From JAUYQR01 sp050632395 (GTDB lineage Bacteria > Pseudomonadota > Alphaproteobacteria > Rhodobacterales > Rhodobacteraceae), in contig NZ_CP192600.1 in the NCBI RefSeq assembly GCF_050632395.1, forward strand, positions 3,782,001 to 3,846,000: a stretch of DNA of 64,000 nt, given 5' to 3'. The number at the start of each line of letters is the position of its first letter. Position 1 is the stretch's first letter. This document shows positions 1-7,934 of the stretch, piece after piece. The position numbers and the translations under genes are program-made. The notes under the pieces were generated by a model. The model did not search any database. It was given only the letters and a program-made list of their open reading frames with translations, and was not told where the DNA came from.

Positions 1-299
1 ACCGCCGCCTGCCCCGGCAATGCAAAGGCCGCCGCCATCAGCCCGACGGCAACCGGCAATGCCGCGCGCCCAAGGCTGGCACCGATCATCGGGGCGGCCA
101 GCATCGCGGCCATCGCCGCCACCGGCGTAGCAAAGACCAGGAGGCCAAGCCGCGTCTCATCGACGCCAAGCATGGTCTTGAGGTCGGGCAGGATCGCGGC
201 GAAGGTGCCCCACAGCAGGCCCATTGTCAGGAAAGCGGCAAGGGCGGGGCGCGCAACGGTCAGGGTGGCAATCGGGCGCATTGGATCGGCGTGTGTCAT
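1..299 (-). CDS. MFS transporter, N-terminal part (cut by window edge)
   Basis: About 99 residues can be read from an ATG at 299 to the left edge, where the frame stays open. The visible part begins MTHADPMRPIATLTV and then alternates hydrophobic stretches with short polar turns. The segment LLWGTFAAILPDLKTMLGVD fits a first transmembrane helix and periplasmic turn of a major facilitator protein of the sugar or drug exporter type. The next two hydrophobic blocks, LLVFATPVAAMAAMLAAPMIG and the alanine-rich one before the edge, fit helices 2 and 3. Substrate cannot be told from this fragment. It diverges from the L25 gene, so the 185 bases between them must hold both promoters. Confidence 0.7.
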   Translation of the reverse strand, partial: MTHADPMRPIATLTVARPALAAFLTMGLLWGTFAAILPDLKTMLGVDETRLGLLVFATPVAAMAAMLAAPMIGASLGRAALPVAVGLMAAAFALPGQAA

Positions 300-484
300 G
301 CCGCCTGACCTAGCGCCTCGCGCCGCCAGAGGCCAGCAGAGCGGTCGCGAAATCCGCACCCGGGCGACGCCAACGTTGATGCCGCGCGGATTGGTGCTTT
401 CCATCGCTGCGATTCGACGCTATAGGCCCACGGTCGCGTCGCACACCCTTGGAGGGCGGCGGATTTATATATGGAGAAGAACCT

Positions 485-1090
485 ATGGCACGCGAGATCC
501 CAGATCTTGAGGCCCAGGTACGGACGGGGACAGGCAAGGGGGCCGCTCGTCAAGCTCGTCGTGAGGGCTACGTACCCGGGATCGTTTACGGCGGCGGCAA
601 AGAGCCCGCACCCGTCAACCTGAAATACAACTACTTGCTGAAGCGCCTGCGTCAGGGGCGTTTCCTGCAGACCCTCTTCAACCTCAAGGTCGAAGGTCAG
701 CCGGACGTCCACGTGATCTGCCGCGGCGTGCAGCGCGATGTGGTCAAGGACCTTCCGACCCACGTCGATTTCCTGCGCATCAGCGATGACAGCCGGATCG
801 AGCTGTTCATCCACGTCACGTTCATCAACCACGAAGCAAGCCCCGGCCTGAAGCGTGGCGGTACGCTGACCGTGGTGCGCCCGGAAGTGGAACTGGAAGT
901 CACCGCTGGCGACATCCCGGACCACATCACCGTGGACCTGACCGGCAAGGTGATCGGCGACGTGATCCACATCAACGACGTCGTGCTGCCCGATGGCACC
1001 CGTCCGACGATCAACCGCAACTTCGTCATCGCCAACGTGGCGGCCCCTGCGGGCCTTGCTGCGGCGGAAGAGGAAGAAGCCACCGCGTAA
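485..1090 (+). CDS. rplY: 50S ribosomal protein L25/general stress protein Ctc
   Basis: The product is 201 residues, the long TL5/CTC form of L25 that binds 5S rRNA in the large ribosomal subunit. It starts MAREIPDLEAQVRTGTGKGA. The first ~95 residues are the L25 RNA-binding domain, with GYVPGIVYGGG and the basic loop around residues 55-65. The remainder is the beta-rich TL5 domain, ending in an acidic alanine tail (AAAEEEEATA). An in-frame start exists 12 codons upstream, but ATG 485 is preceded by GGAGAAGA at the right distance, so I chose it. A strong hairpin terminator follows and pth lies downstream. Confidence 0.95.
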   Translation: MAREIPDLEAQVRTGTGKGAARQARREGYVPGIVYGGGKEPAPVNLKYNYLLKRLRQGRFLQTLFNLKVEGQPDVHVICRGVQRDVVKDLPTHVDFLRISDDSRIELFIHVTFINHEASPGLKRGGTLTVVRPEVELEVTAGDIPDHITVDLTGKVIGDVIHINDVVLPDGTRPTINRNFVIANVAAPAGLAAAEEEEATA

Positions 1091-1115
1091 CAGCGGCTGG
1101 CATGAGCGATCCGCG

Positions 1116-1136
1116 CGGGGGGCCAATGGCCCCCCG
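1116..1136 (+). terminator. Rho-independent terminator after rplY
   Basis: A perfect 9-bp stem (CGGGGGGCC / GGCCCCCCG) around a 3-base loop AAT, followed by TTGCATTTT. It lies 26 bases after the rplY stop and before pth, so pth may be transcribed mainly from its own promoter. Confidence 0.8.
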
Positions 1137-1219
1137 TTGCATTTTCGGGCGGTTGGTTGAGCGGGCTGGCTTAAGCCGCTATATCCCGGCAGTGCCGGGC
1201 TTACCGGCAGGAGGTGGCG

Positions 1220-1903
1220 ATGAAGCTCTTTGTCGGTCTGGGCAATCCGGGCGCGAAATATGCCGCCAACCGGCACAACATCGGTTTCATGGCGCTGGAC
1301 CGGATCGCGGCGGACCACGGGTTCAGCCCGTGGCGCAAGGCGTTTCAGGGGCTGGTCAGTGAAGGCAGGCTCGGGGACGAGAAGGTGGCGCTGTTGAAAC
1401 CCGAAACCTTCATGAATCTGTCGGGTCAGTCGGTGCAGGCGGCGCTGGCGTTCTGGAAGCTGCCCTTGTCCGATGTGACGGTATTTCATGACGAGTTGGA
1501 CCTTGCCCCCGGCAAGTTGCGCCTGAAGGAAGGCGGCGGTCATGCCGGGCACAATGGCTTGCGGTCGATCCACGGCCACCTGGGCGACGGCTATGCGCGG
1601 GTGCGGCTTGGCATCGGCCATCCCGGCCACAAGGATGCGGTGGCGGCCTATGTCCTGCATGATTTCGCCAAGGCGGATCAGGAGTGGCTGGAAGACCTGC
1701 TGCGCGGCATTTCCGAAGGCGCGCCTGCGCTGGCGGCGGGCGACGGGCAGAAGTTCATGAACGCTGTCGCCCTACGCACCGCGCCGCCACGGTCGTCAAC
1801 CTCAAGGCCCGAAGCGCCGGTGTCGATGCCGAAGGAAACGCCGAAACCGGTGGCGGTTGATGATCGCAGCCCGATGCAGAAGCTGTTGGACAAGTTTCGT
1901 TAG
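1220..1903 (+). CDS. pth: Peptidyl-tRNA hydrolase
   Basis: Cytosolic esterase that releases tRNA from peptidyl-tRNA dropped by stalled ribosomes. The 227-residue product opens MKLFVGLGNPGAKYAANRHN, containing the family's catalytic histidine (His19 here) in the RHNIGF motif. FHDELDL and HAGHNGL, with the conserved Asp and Asn, follow. It is about 35 residues longer than E. coli Pth because of a polar, proline-rich tail after residue 185 that ends in a basic segment (MQKLLDKFR). A GTG lies two codons earlier, but AGGAGG at 1209-1214 places the start at ATG 1220. It overlaps the end of the convergent ycjF-like gene by 4 bases. The rplY-pth order is common in alphaproteobacteria. Confidence 0.95.
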   Translation: MKLFVGLGNPGAKYAANRHNIGFMALDRIAADHGFSPWRKAFQGLVSEGRLGDEKVALLKPETFMNLSGQSVQAALAFWKLPLSDVTVFHDELDLAPGKLRLKEGGGHAGHNGLRSIHGHLGDGYARVRLGIGHPGHKDAVAAYVLHDFAKADQEWLEDLLRGISEGAPALAAGDGQKFMNAVALRTAPPRSSTSRPEAPVSMPKETPKPVAVDDRSPMQKLLDKFR

Positions 1904-2883
1904 CCGCGTGACACGAGGCCCGCCAGCGCCCGGCTGACCAGCGACGATACCGCCGGTCGTTCCAGCGCCACGAAGGGCAAGGGGCGGCAGATGTCGATGG
2001 CGGCGACGCCAACGCGGGCGGTCAGCGCGCCATTGACGACGCCCTCGCCAAAGCGGCGCGAGACTTTGGACAGCACGCCCCCGCCCGCGACCGAACTGAT
2101 CAGATCGTCGGTCAAGGCCACCGCGCCGGTGGCGACCAGCGACGAAAACACCCGGCGCAACAGGCGCATGCTGCCGAAATTGCCCGACCGACCGCCGTAG
2201 ATCTGGGCGATCTGGCGGATCATCCGCAGGTTGGAGAAGAGCGCGGCGGCGACATCGGCCAGCGCCAAAGGCACCAGCGCGGTCACGGTCGCCACCTGCC
2301 GCGCCGCCGCCTCTACCGCCACGCGGGCCTCGGCATCCAGCGGCGTCAGCAACTCACGTTCTGCCAGCGCCAGCAGCGCGTCGGCGTCCAGCACTTCCGC
2401 CTCGCGTTCGGCCAGCCGCGCGCGGCCCCAGGCAGTGTCTGGGCGGGCGGCGTAAAGCCGGGTCAGGGCCACCACGACGCGCCGCGCTTCTGCCAGATCA
2501 GCGGTGGAGCGGGCGGTGATGGCCCGGTCGCGGAAGCCGTCGATCCGGGCCATTCGGGCAAAGGCCGCCCATTCGCGCCCCGCAAGGATCAGAGCTGCCA
2601 GCACCGCGACCGCGACCAGCACGAAGGCGGTCCAGCCCAGCACCACGTTGCGCGCCAGAAGATTTGTCACGAAATCCCATGCCGCCACACTTAGCACAAA
2701 GGAGAACAGCGCGCCAAACGCCCAAACCGCAAACCGCATCACGCCCGAACCCTTGCGCTGCGATAGCGCGGCCAAGGCCTGCATCGCCTCTCCTTCCGGC
2801 AGCACGTCCGGCACGGGCGGTGCGGCGCCGGGGTCGATGGCGTCGTCGATTTCCTGCACGAAAGGCTTTGGCGGGCGGGTCAC
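1900..2883 (-). CDS. YcjF-like DUF697 membrane protein
   Basis: Product of 327 residues matching the TIGR01620/YcjF family, which carries a DUF697 domain. An acidic, proline-rich N-terminus of ~50 residues leads to two transmembrane helices (about residues 50-105). The long helical C-terminal half contains ALVPLALADVAAALFSNLRM and the glycine-rich GNFGSMRLLRR segment typical of DUF697. Its exact function is unknown; in many proteobacteria it is co-encoded with YcjX and induced by envelope or heat stress. Here its start overlaps the ycjX stop by 4 bases (ATGA), indicating translational coupling. It converges on pth. Confidence 0.88.
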   Translation of the reverse strand: MTRPPKPFVQEIDDAIDPGAAPPVPDVLPEGEAMQALAALSQRKGSGVMRFAVWAFGALFSFVLSVAAWDFVTNLLARNVVLGWTAFVLVAVAVLAALILAGREWAAFARMARIDGFRDRAITARSTADLAEARRVVVALTRLYAARPDTAWGRARLAEREAEVLDADALLALAERELLTPLDAEARVAVEAAARQVATVTALVPLALADVAAALFSNLRMIRQIAQIYGGRSGNFGSMRLLRRVFSSLVATGAVALTDDLISSVAGGGVLSKVSRRFGEGVVNGALTARVGVAAIDICRPLPFVALERPAVSSLVSRALAGLVSRG

Positions 2884-4295
2884 AGCCGGTCTCCGATGAG
2901 AAAGTCGATCGCCCGGTCAAGGCGGATGTGCGGCGGGCCTTCGCCGGGTTTCAGCGTCAGGCGGGCGGGGGCAAAGGTCATCAACTGGTAATCGGCATCA
3001 AGCCAGCCCTCGGCGCCGCCCCGGGCAGGGGCAAGGAGGCGGGCGGGGTCGGACGGCAGCGCCCCGGGATACATCACCGCCGGTTTGCCGGTCGCTGACA
3101 GGATGCCCTTTACCGCAGGCAGCACCTCGCCGTCGCGGGTGACAGTTTCCTCGACCGTGGCGCGAAGGGAGGCCAGTGACAGCGCCTCGGTCCGTGCGCC
3201 CGAGAAATCCGCGCGCGACTTCGCCTCGGCCAGAAGGGCCGCGGTGATCGCGGTCAGCGCGGGGTGCTGTTCGTGGTGCAGATGGTCGGCCTTGGTTGCG
3301 GCGAACAGGATCCGCTCCACCCGCTTGCCGCCGAAAAGACCGGTAAGCCAGGTGTTGCGGCCGGGGCGGAAACTGCCCAGCACCTCGGCCATCGTGCGGC
3401 GCAGGTCTTCGACGGCGCGCGGGCCCTGGTGTATGGCACCAAGCACATCCATCAGCACGATCTGCCGGTCGATCTTGGCGAAATGGTCGCGGAAGAACGG
3501 GCTCACGACGCGTGCCTTGTAAGCCTCGAACCGCCGCTCCATCTCGCGCCAGAGGCTGGCGCGCGGGGTCATCGCAGGTTTCGGCATGGGCGCGAAGGTC
3601 AGGACGGGCGAGCCGGCCAGATCGCCGGGCAGCAGGAACCGGCCCGGCGTCACGTCAACGCGGCCCAGATCGCGCGCGGCGGCAAGGTAGGCGGTGAAGG
3701 CGTCCGACAGCGCGCGGATGCAGTCTTCGTCCAGCCTTAGCGCGCCATCCTCGGCCCGCGCGCGGGCGACGAAATCCGCCGCCTCGGGGCGCTTGGCAAG
3801 GCGGGTGAGCGTCGCTTCGGACCACGCGTCATAGCTTTGGTCCAGCAGGCCAAGGTCCAGCAGCCATTCGCCGGGGTAATCCACGATATCGAGGTGAAGC
3901 GTGCGCGGTGACCGCCAGCCCGCGAACAGGCCCGACGGGCGGATGCGGAACGACAGGCGCAGTTCAGATATCGCGCGGGTCGAGGCAGGCCAGCGCGGCA
4001 CGTCGCCGGTAAGCGCGGCCATGTGGCCTTCGTAGTCGAAGCGCGGCAGGGTCACGTCGGGCTGCGGTTGCAGATAGACCGCCTCGATCCGACCCTCGGC
4101 ATGGGCCTTCAGCTGCGGCATCCGCCCACGCTGCAAGAGGTTGGCCACCAGCGCGGTGATGAACACGGTCTTGCCCGCCCGCGACAGGCCGGTGACGCCA
4201 AGGCGCAGGCTGCCGTCAAGGAAGGCTTCCGAGAGCGACGCCCCTGCCCCTTCGATCCCACGGGAGATCCCGTCCGCAAGCCCGAAAAGCGCCAA
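2880..4295 (-). CDS. YcjX-like P-loop NTPase (DUF463)
   Basis: Product of 471 residues with the P-loop GLSRAGKTVFITALVANLL near residue 35, the DUF463 hallmark. The block DIVDYPGEWLLDLGLLDQSY follows around residue 135, and FAATKADHLHHEQHPAL (an NKxD-like guanine-base motif region) lies near residue 330. Its relatives are dynamin/Ras-like NTPases of unresolved role, acting with the YcjF-type protein encoded just downstream. The frame starts at a TTG codon (4295) with GAAGGGA about 8 bases before it. No ATG fits better, because upstream codons give only a short basic run. The residues after the start match the usual N-terminus of the family. Confidence 0.88.
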   Translation of the reverse strand: MALFGLADGISRGIEGAGASLSEAFLDGSLRLGVTGLSRAGKTVFITALVANLLQRGRMPQLKAHAEGRIEAVYLQPQPDVTLPRFDYEGHMAALTGDVPRWPASTRAISELRLSFRIRPSGLFAGWRSPRTLHLDIVDYPGEWLLDLGLLDQSYDAWSEATLTRLAKRPEAADFVARARAEDGALRLDEDCIRALSDAFTAYLAAARDLGRVDVTPGRFLLPGDLAGSPVLTFAPMPKPAMTPRASLWREMERRFEAYKARVVSPFFRDHFAKIDRQIVLMDVLGAIHQGPRAVEDLRRTMAEVLGSFRPGRNTWLTGLFGGKRVERILFAATKADHLHHEQHPALTAITAALLAEAKSRADFSGARTEALSLASLRATVEETVTRDGEVLPAVKGILSATGKPAVMYPGALPSDPARLLAPARGGAEGWLDADYQLMTFAPARLTLKPGEGPPHIRLDRAIDFLIGDRL

Positions 4296-4419
4296 CTGCC
4301 GTTCCCTTCGCTGTCGGTAACAAGATAGGCCGGGCGGGCGGCGATTGGTAGGGGGTGCGGCCGGCGAGGCGGTGCGGCGTGCAATTCACAAGCCGGGCAA
4401 ACCCCTGTAGGGAGGGCGG

Positions 4420-5193
4420 ATGCCCCGCTATGCGCTTCAGATCGAGTATCACGGCGGCCCGTTTGCGGGCTGGCAGCGGCAGGCCGGGGGTCTTGTGTCG
4501 GTGCAGGGCGCGGTCGAGGCGGCGCTGGCACGGCTGGAACCGGGGCCGCACACCATCGCCGCCGCGGGCCGCACCGACGCCGGGGTTCATGCCACCGCGC
4601 AGGTCGCGCATGTCGACCTGACGCGGGAGTGGGACCCGTTTCGGCTGGCCGCCGCGTTGAACGCGCATCTGCGCCCGCACCCGGTGGCGGTGATCGCCTG
4701 CGCGCGGGTGGAGAGCGACTTTCACGCGCGGTTTTCCGCGACCGGGCGGCGCTACCTGTTCCGGCTGGTGGCGCGTCGCGCGCCCTTGACGCATGACCGG
4801 GGGCTGGCGTGGCAGGTGTTGCACCGGCTGGACCTTGCGGCCCTGCGCGACGGAGCCGCGCGGCTGGTCGGGCACCATGATTTCACCACCTTCCGCTCGA
4901 CGCTGTGCCAGTCGAAAAGCCCGGTCAAGACGCTGGACCGGATCGAGGTGTCGGAGCAGCCCTATCCGGGCGGCGTGGAATACCGGTTCGAGTTGGCGGC
5001 GCGCAGTTTCCTGCACAATCAGGTGCGGTCGATCGTCGGCACGCTGGAGCGGGTGGGCAGCGGTGCATGGGCGCCCGATGATGTGACAGAGGCGCTGGAG
5101 GCGCGCGACCGGGCGGCCTGCGGCCCGGTCGCACCGCCACAGGGCCTGTATCTGGTCGGGGTGAGCTATCCGGCTGACCCGTTCGCGGGCTGA
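4420..5193 (+). CDS. truA: tRNA pseudouridine(38-40) synthase TruA
   Basis: Converts uridines 38-40 of the tRNA anticodon arm to pseudouridine. The 257-residue product shows the catalytic motif AGRTDAGVHATAQVAH with nucleophile Asp53, followed by HFHARFSATGRRYLFRL-type strands (here SDFHARFSATGRRYLF) and the C-terminal FLHNQVRSIVGTLE block. Length matches the family. GGAGGG ends a few bases before the ATG. It diverges from ycjX across 124 bases and converges with the damaged exonuclease gene. Confidence 0.96.
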   Translation: MPRYALQIEYHGGPFAGWQRQAGGLVSVQGAVEAALARLEPGPHTIAAAGRTDAGVHATAQVAHVDLTREWDPFRLAAALNAHLRPHPVAVIACARVESDFHARFSATGRRYLFRLVARRAPLTHDRGLAWQVLHRLDLAALRDGAARLVGHHDFTTFRSTLCQSKSPVKTLDRIEVSEQPYPGGVEYRFELAARSFLHNQVRSIVGTLERVGSGAWAPDDVTEALEARDRAACGPVAPPQGLYLVGVSYPADPFAG

Positions 5194-5225
5194 CGCCCGG
5201 CGGTCTGCAAGCTTCCTCGCGCTGG

Positions 5226-7017
5226 TCAGTTCAGGTCTTTCAAGAGGCGACCGTGCTTGCGCACCTCGGCCAGCACCGATCCGAAGGTCGCATGGCCCCG
5301 GCCAGACAGCATCGGCACCAACTTCAGAAAGGCCTCAGCCGTGGCAAGAGTGTCGCCAATCGCGGTATGGCGAGATTCCTCGGGGATGGTGATGCCACGC
5401 CGATGGGTCAGCGCGTCAAGGCTGTGGACTTCGTGCTGGCCATAGACAACGGCGGACAACAGCACGGTGTCCAGCACCGGCATGTCGAAGCTGAGGCCAA
5501 GCTAGGGCTCCTGGCTCGAACACCACATATGTCAGCCGGTCCAGCCGCGCCTCGGCCAGTCTGTCGGTGCGCGCAGGCGACAGAAGGTCGAAATCATAGA
5601 CCACATTGCGCGAAACCGGTTTCGGGCGTGACACCGCGCGGCGGGCCTGACGGATCGAGGGGCACAGGGCCTGGCGTCCGTCGACCGGCACCTCCGGCCA
5701 GATTTCGGTCGCATGCGCTGCCAGCACGCTGCGGGCAAAGCGGACGGGCACGTCGCCATCCAGCGGTTCGGCCAGCCAAGCCTCCAGCTTGCCCACGCCC
5801 ACCCGACCTCCACGCCACGACAAGCGGATGGCGGCGTCGGTGTCCTCTTCCTCCATGGTCAGGCGCATGTCATCGGCAAGGCCGGTCCCCGCTACTTTGC
5901 GCGCCATGAGCGACAGAAAGCCGATCAGCTCGAATCCATTGCAGCGCAGCAAAAGGTCGTCGGCCTTTGCGGTCACCGTCAGGCCCTCGGCCGCCAGCCG
6001 TGCGACCAGCCCTTCGGCAAGGTCGGAGGCGCGCGCTTGCGGTAGCGACGAGGCCTCGCCCTGCCCTTCGTCGCGCGCGGCGCCAAAGCGGGTCACGGCC
6101 TGTGACAGGCGGCTGACCTCGGCCTTCGGGGCGCCTTGCATGGGGGCGTGCAGCGCCCCTTCGGGCAGCACCTCGATCAGTGTTGCCAATGTTGCTGTCG
6201 GCCGGCGCAGGCTGTCCAGTGTTTCGGCCAGCATCGCCTCTCGCTGGGTCTCGGCGGCCATGTCGCCGGTGATGTCGCGCAGCGTCAGCACAAAGCCCGC
6301 GTCCCCCTCGCCGGCGAGCCGCATCCGGGCGGCAATTACACGCGAGCCGAAAACGGTGGTGCACTAGAGGTCGGTCACCGCGTCAGGGTCGGCAGTGGCC
6401 TTCAGCCGGTCGTAAGCATGGCGCAACGGCGCCGCATGGATGTAATCAAAAAGCTTGCGGTTCAGCCCCGACTCAAGTCCTGCGCCACGTCCGGCCCCGA
6501 TCACATCGGCGGCGGGAGAGTTGTAGAACACGAGCGCATGATCAGTCGAACGTAGGATCACCCCAGCCGGCACATCGGACAACAGGGCTTCAAGCCGCGC
6601 CTTCTCCGACCCCAGCCTCAGCGTCTCGCGCGCGACGGCTTCGGCCAGCGCGCTGCGGGTTTCGGTCAGGCTGCGCGCGGCGGCGACTGCGGCGGGCGCA
6701 AGATCGCCAAGGTATTGGGCGATGGCGGCGTCCATTTCGGCCGAGACGTCTGCATGGGCGCGGGCGCGCAGACTGCCGGCAAGCGTTTCGATCGGCTTGG
6801 CGACGTTCAGATCAAAAAGATACCCGACGCCCGCCACCGGCCCCAGCGCCGCAAACCCGGCAAGGATACCGGCCTGCACGAAACCCTGCGCCGCCCCCGG
6901 ATCGTCCAGCCGGGAATAGCCAACCCACAACCCGACCGCCTGCGCACCGATCACCGCCGCAGCAAGGCCTGCAAAGATCAACAGGATCCGCAGCCGAAGT
7001 GACAGCCGGGACAGCAC
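5226..7017 (-). pseudogene. Broken PAS/sensor-type 3'-5' exonuclease (DnaQ-like)
   Basis: Reading from 7017, a membrane helix (residues ~8-30), a HAMP-like linker and a PAS-like segment (LSDVPAGVILRSTDHALVFY) run to an in-frame TAG at 6364-6366. The same frame resumes at once and continues about 310 codons with a kinase-like middle part, up to RLTYVVFE at ~5510. There the exonuclease should begin with VFDTETTG. Instead the sequence jumps, in another frame, to LGLSFDMPVLDTVLLSAVVY and the terminal DEDDh motif (HTAIGD), ending at 5226. Roughly 85-100 codons with exonuclease motifs I and II are missing. One stop plus a frame-changing internal deletion makes a pseudogene likely. The gene sits 3 bases after the receiver gene, and the type often accompanies DUF294 proteins. 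Confidence 0.85.
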
Positions 7018-7020
7018 CGC

Positions 7021-7401
7021 TCAGGTTCCCGGCGACAACAGGCGGCGGACCTCGGCCCGAAGATCCTTGAGTTCGAACGGTTTCAAGATGAACCCATCCG
7101 CCCCGAGCGCCATCCCCTTGCGCCGTTCGATGGCCGATCCGCGCGCCGTCATCATCAGCACCTTCACATCGGAAAGGGCCGGGTCCATCCTGATCCCCTC
7201 GCAGATCTCGTAGCCCGAAACCTCTGGCAACATCACGTCCAGCAGCACCAGATCGGGATGCGTCGCCCGGATGCGGGTCATCGCGTCGGCACCGGATGCC
7301 ACGCGGTCATGGTCATAGCCTTCGCGCGTCATCAGATAGTCCAGCGCGACGGCAATGTTGTCCTCGTCTTCAACCACAAGGATTCGCGGCTTTCGGTCCA
7401 T
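7021..7401 (-). CDS. Single-domain response regulator (CheY-like)
   Basis: A stand-alone receiver of 126 residues. It has the acidic pocket Glu11-Asp12 (VVEDEDN), the phosphoacceptor Asp55 (VLLDVMLPE), the switch Thr in MMTARG and Lys107 in ILKPFEL, so all residues needed for phosphotransfer are present. There is no output domain. It lies between a small membrane protein gene and the damaged PAS-exonuclease gene, all on one strand with gaps of 3 bases, so it is probably part of one transcript. Its kinase is not evident: the adjacent kinase-like segment belongs to a broken gene. Confidence 0.9.
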   Translation of the reverse strand: MDRKPRILVVEDEDNIAVALDYLMTREGYDHDRVASGADAMTRIRATHPDLVLLDVMLPEVSGYEICEGIRMDPALSDVKVLMMTARGSAIERRKGMALGADGFILKPFELKDLRAEVRRLLSPGT

Positions 7402-7404
7402 GCG

Positions 7405-7920
7405 TCACCCCTTCCTGCATGCGGCTTGCAAACGGTCATTGGCACTGGCGGGTTGCCATTCGGCTCCGGTCAAATCTCCCGCTTCGGTGATCTTCGAGTC
7501 GGTGATCATCAACGCCTGCCGCCCCCCGGCGCAATCGACCGCCATCGCGGCCTCTGTCATCCCACCGGCGCGGGCAAAGCTGTAAAGCGTGACGATGTGA
7601 AGATCGGCCTTCTGCGGGTGGCTGAGGGTCTTGCGATGATCAAGCGCCACAAAGCTGGTCGTGGTCTTTGCAAGATAGGTCCGGGGCCGGAAGGGCGAAG
7701 CCTGTTCAAGGGTGGCGACAAGCTCGATCTCGGGGGGAAGCTGGCCGGTCATCCGGGGATACCAGTCATACTCGCTCCAGACCGTGTAGCCGATCAGCGC
7801 AAGCCCGGCGGAAGCGGGGGCTACCCAGCTTGGAATTGCAGGCACCCAGCGGCGCAGAAGCCAGACCGGCACGCCGGTTATGGCGGCGACGAAAAGGGCG
7901 GCGATCAGGTCAATGGCCAT
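7405..7920 (-). CDS. Small membrane protein of unknown function
   Basis: Product of 171 residues that I do not recognise beyond its context. Two hydrophobic helices (about 4-20 and 31-47) come first, separated by LRRWVPAIPS. A roughly 120-residue soluble domain follows with a TLEQASPFRPRTYLAKTTTS segment and three cysteines' worth of sparse conservation (AVDCAGGR, LQAACRKG). It lies 3 bases before the receiver gene and 14 bases after the DUF294 gene, so it is co-transcribed with the signalling block. Confidence 0.6.
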   Translation of the reverse strand: MAIDLIAALFVAAITGVPVWLLRRWVPAIPSWVAPASAGLALIGYTVWSEYDWYPRMTGQLPPEIELVATLEQASPFRPRTYLAKTTTSFVALDHRKTLSHPQKADLHIVTLYSFARAGGMTEAAMAVDCAGGRQALMITDSKITEAGDLTGAEWQPASANDRLQAACRKG

Positions 7921-7934
7921 CGTTGCGTCAGGCC

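Noticed and set aside
296..1660. 454-codon open frame on the minus strand across rplY and pth
   Set aside because: It lies antisense to two clear genes, its translation resembles nothing, and high GC content makes such shadow frames common.
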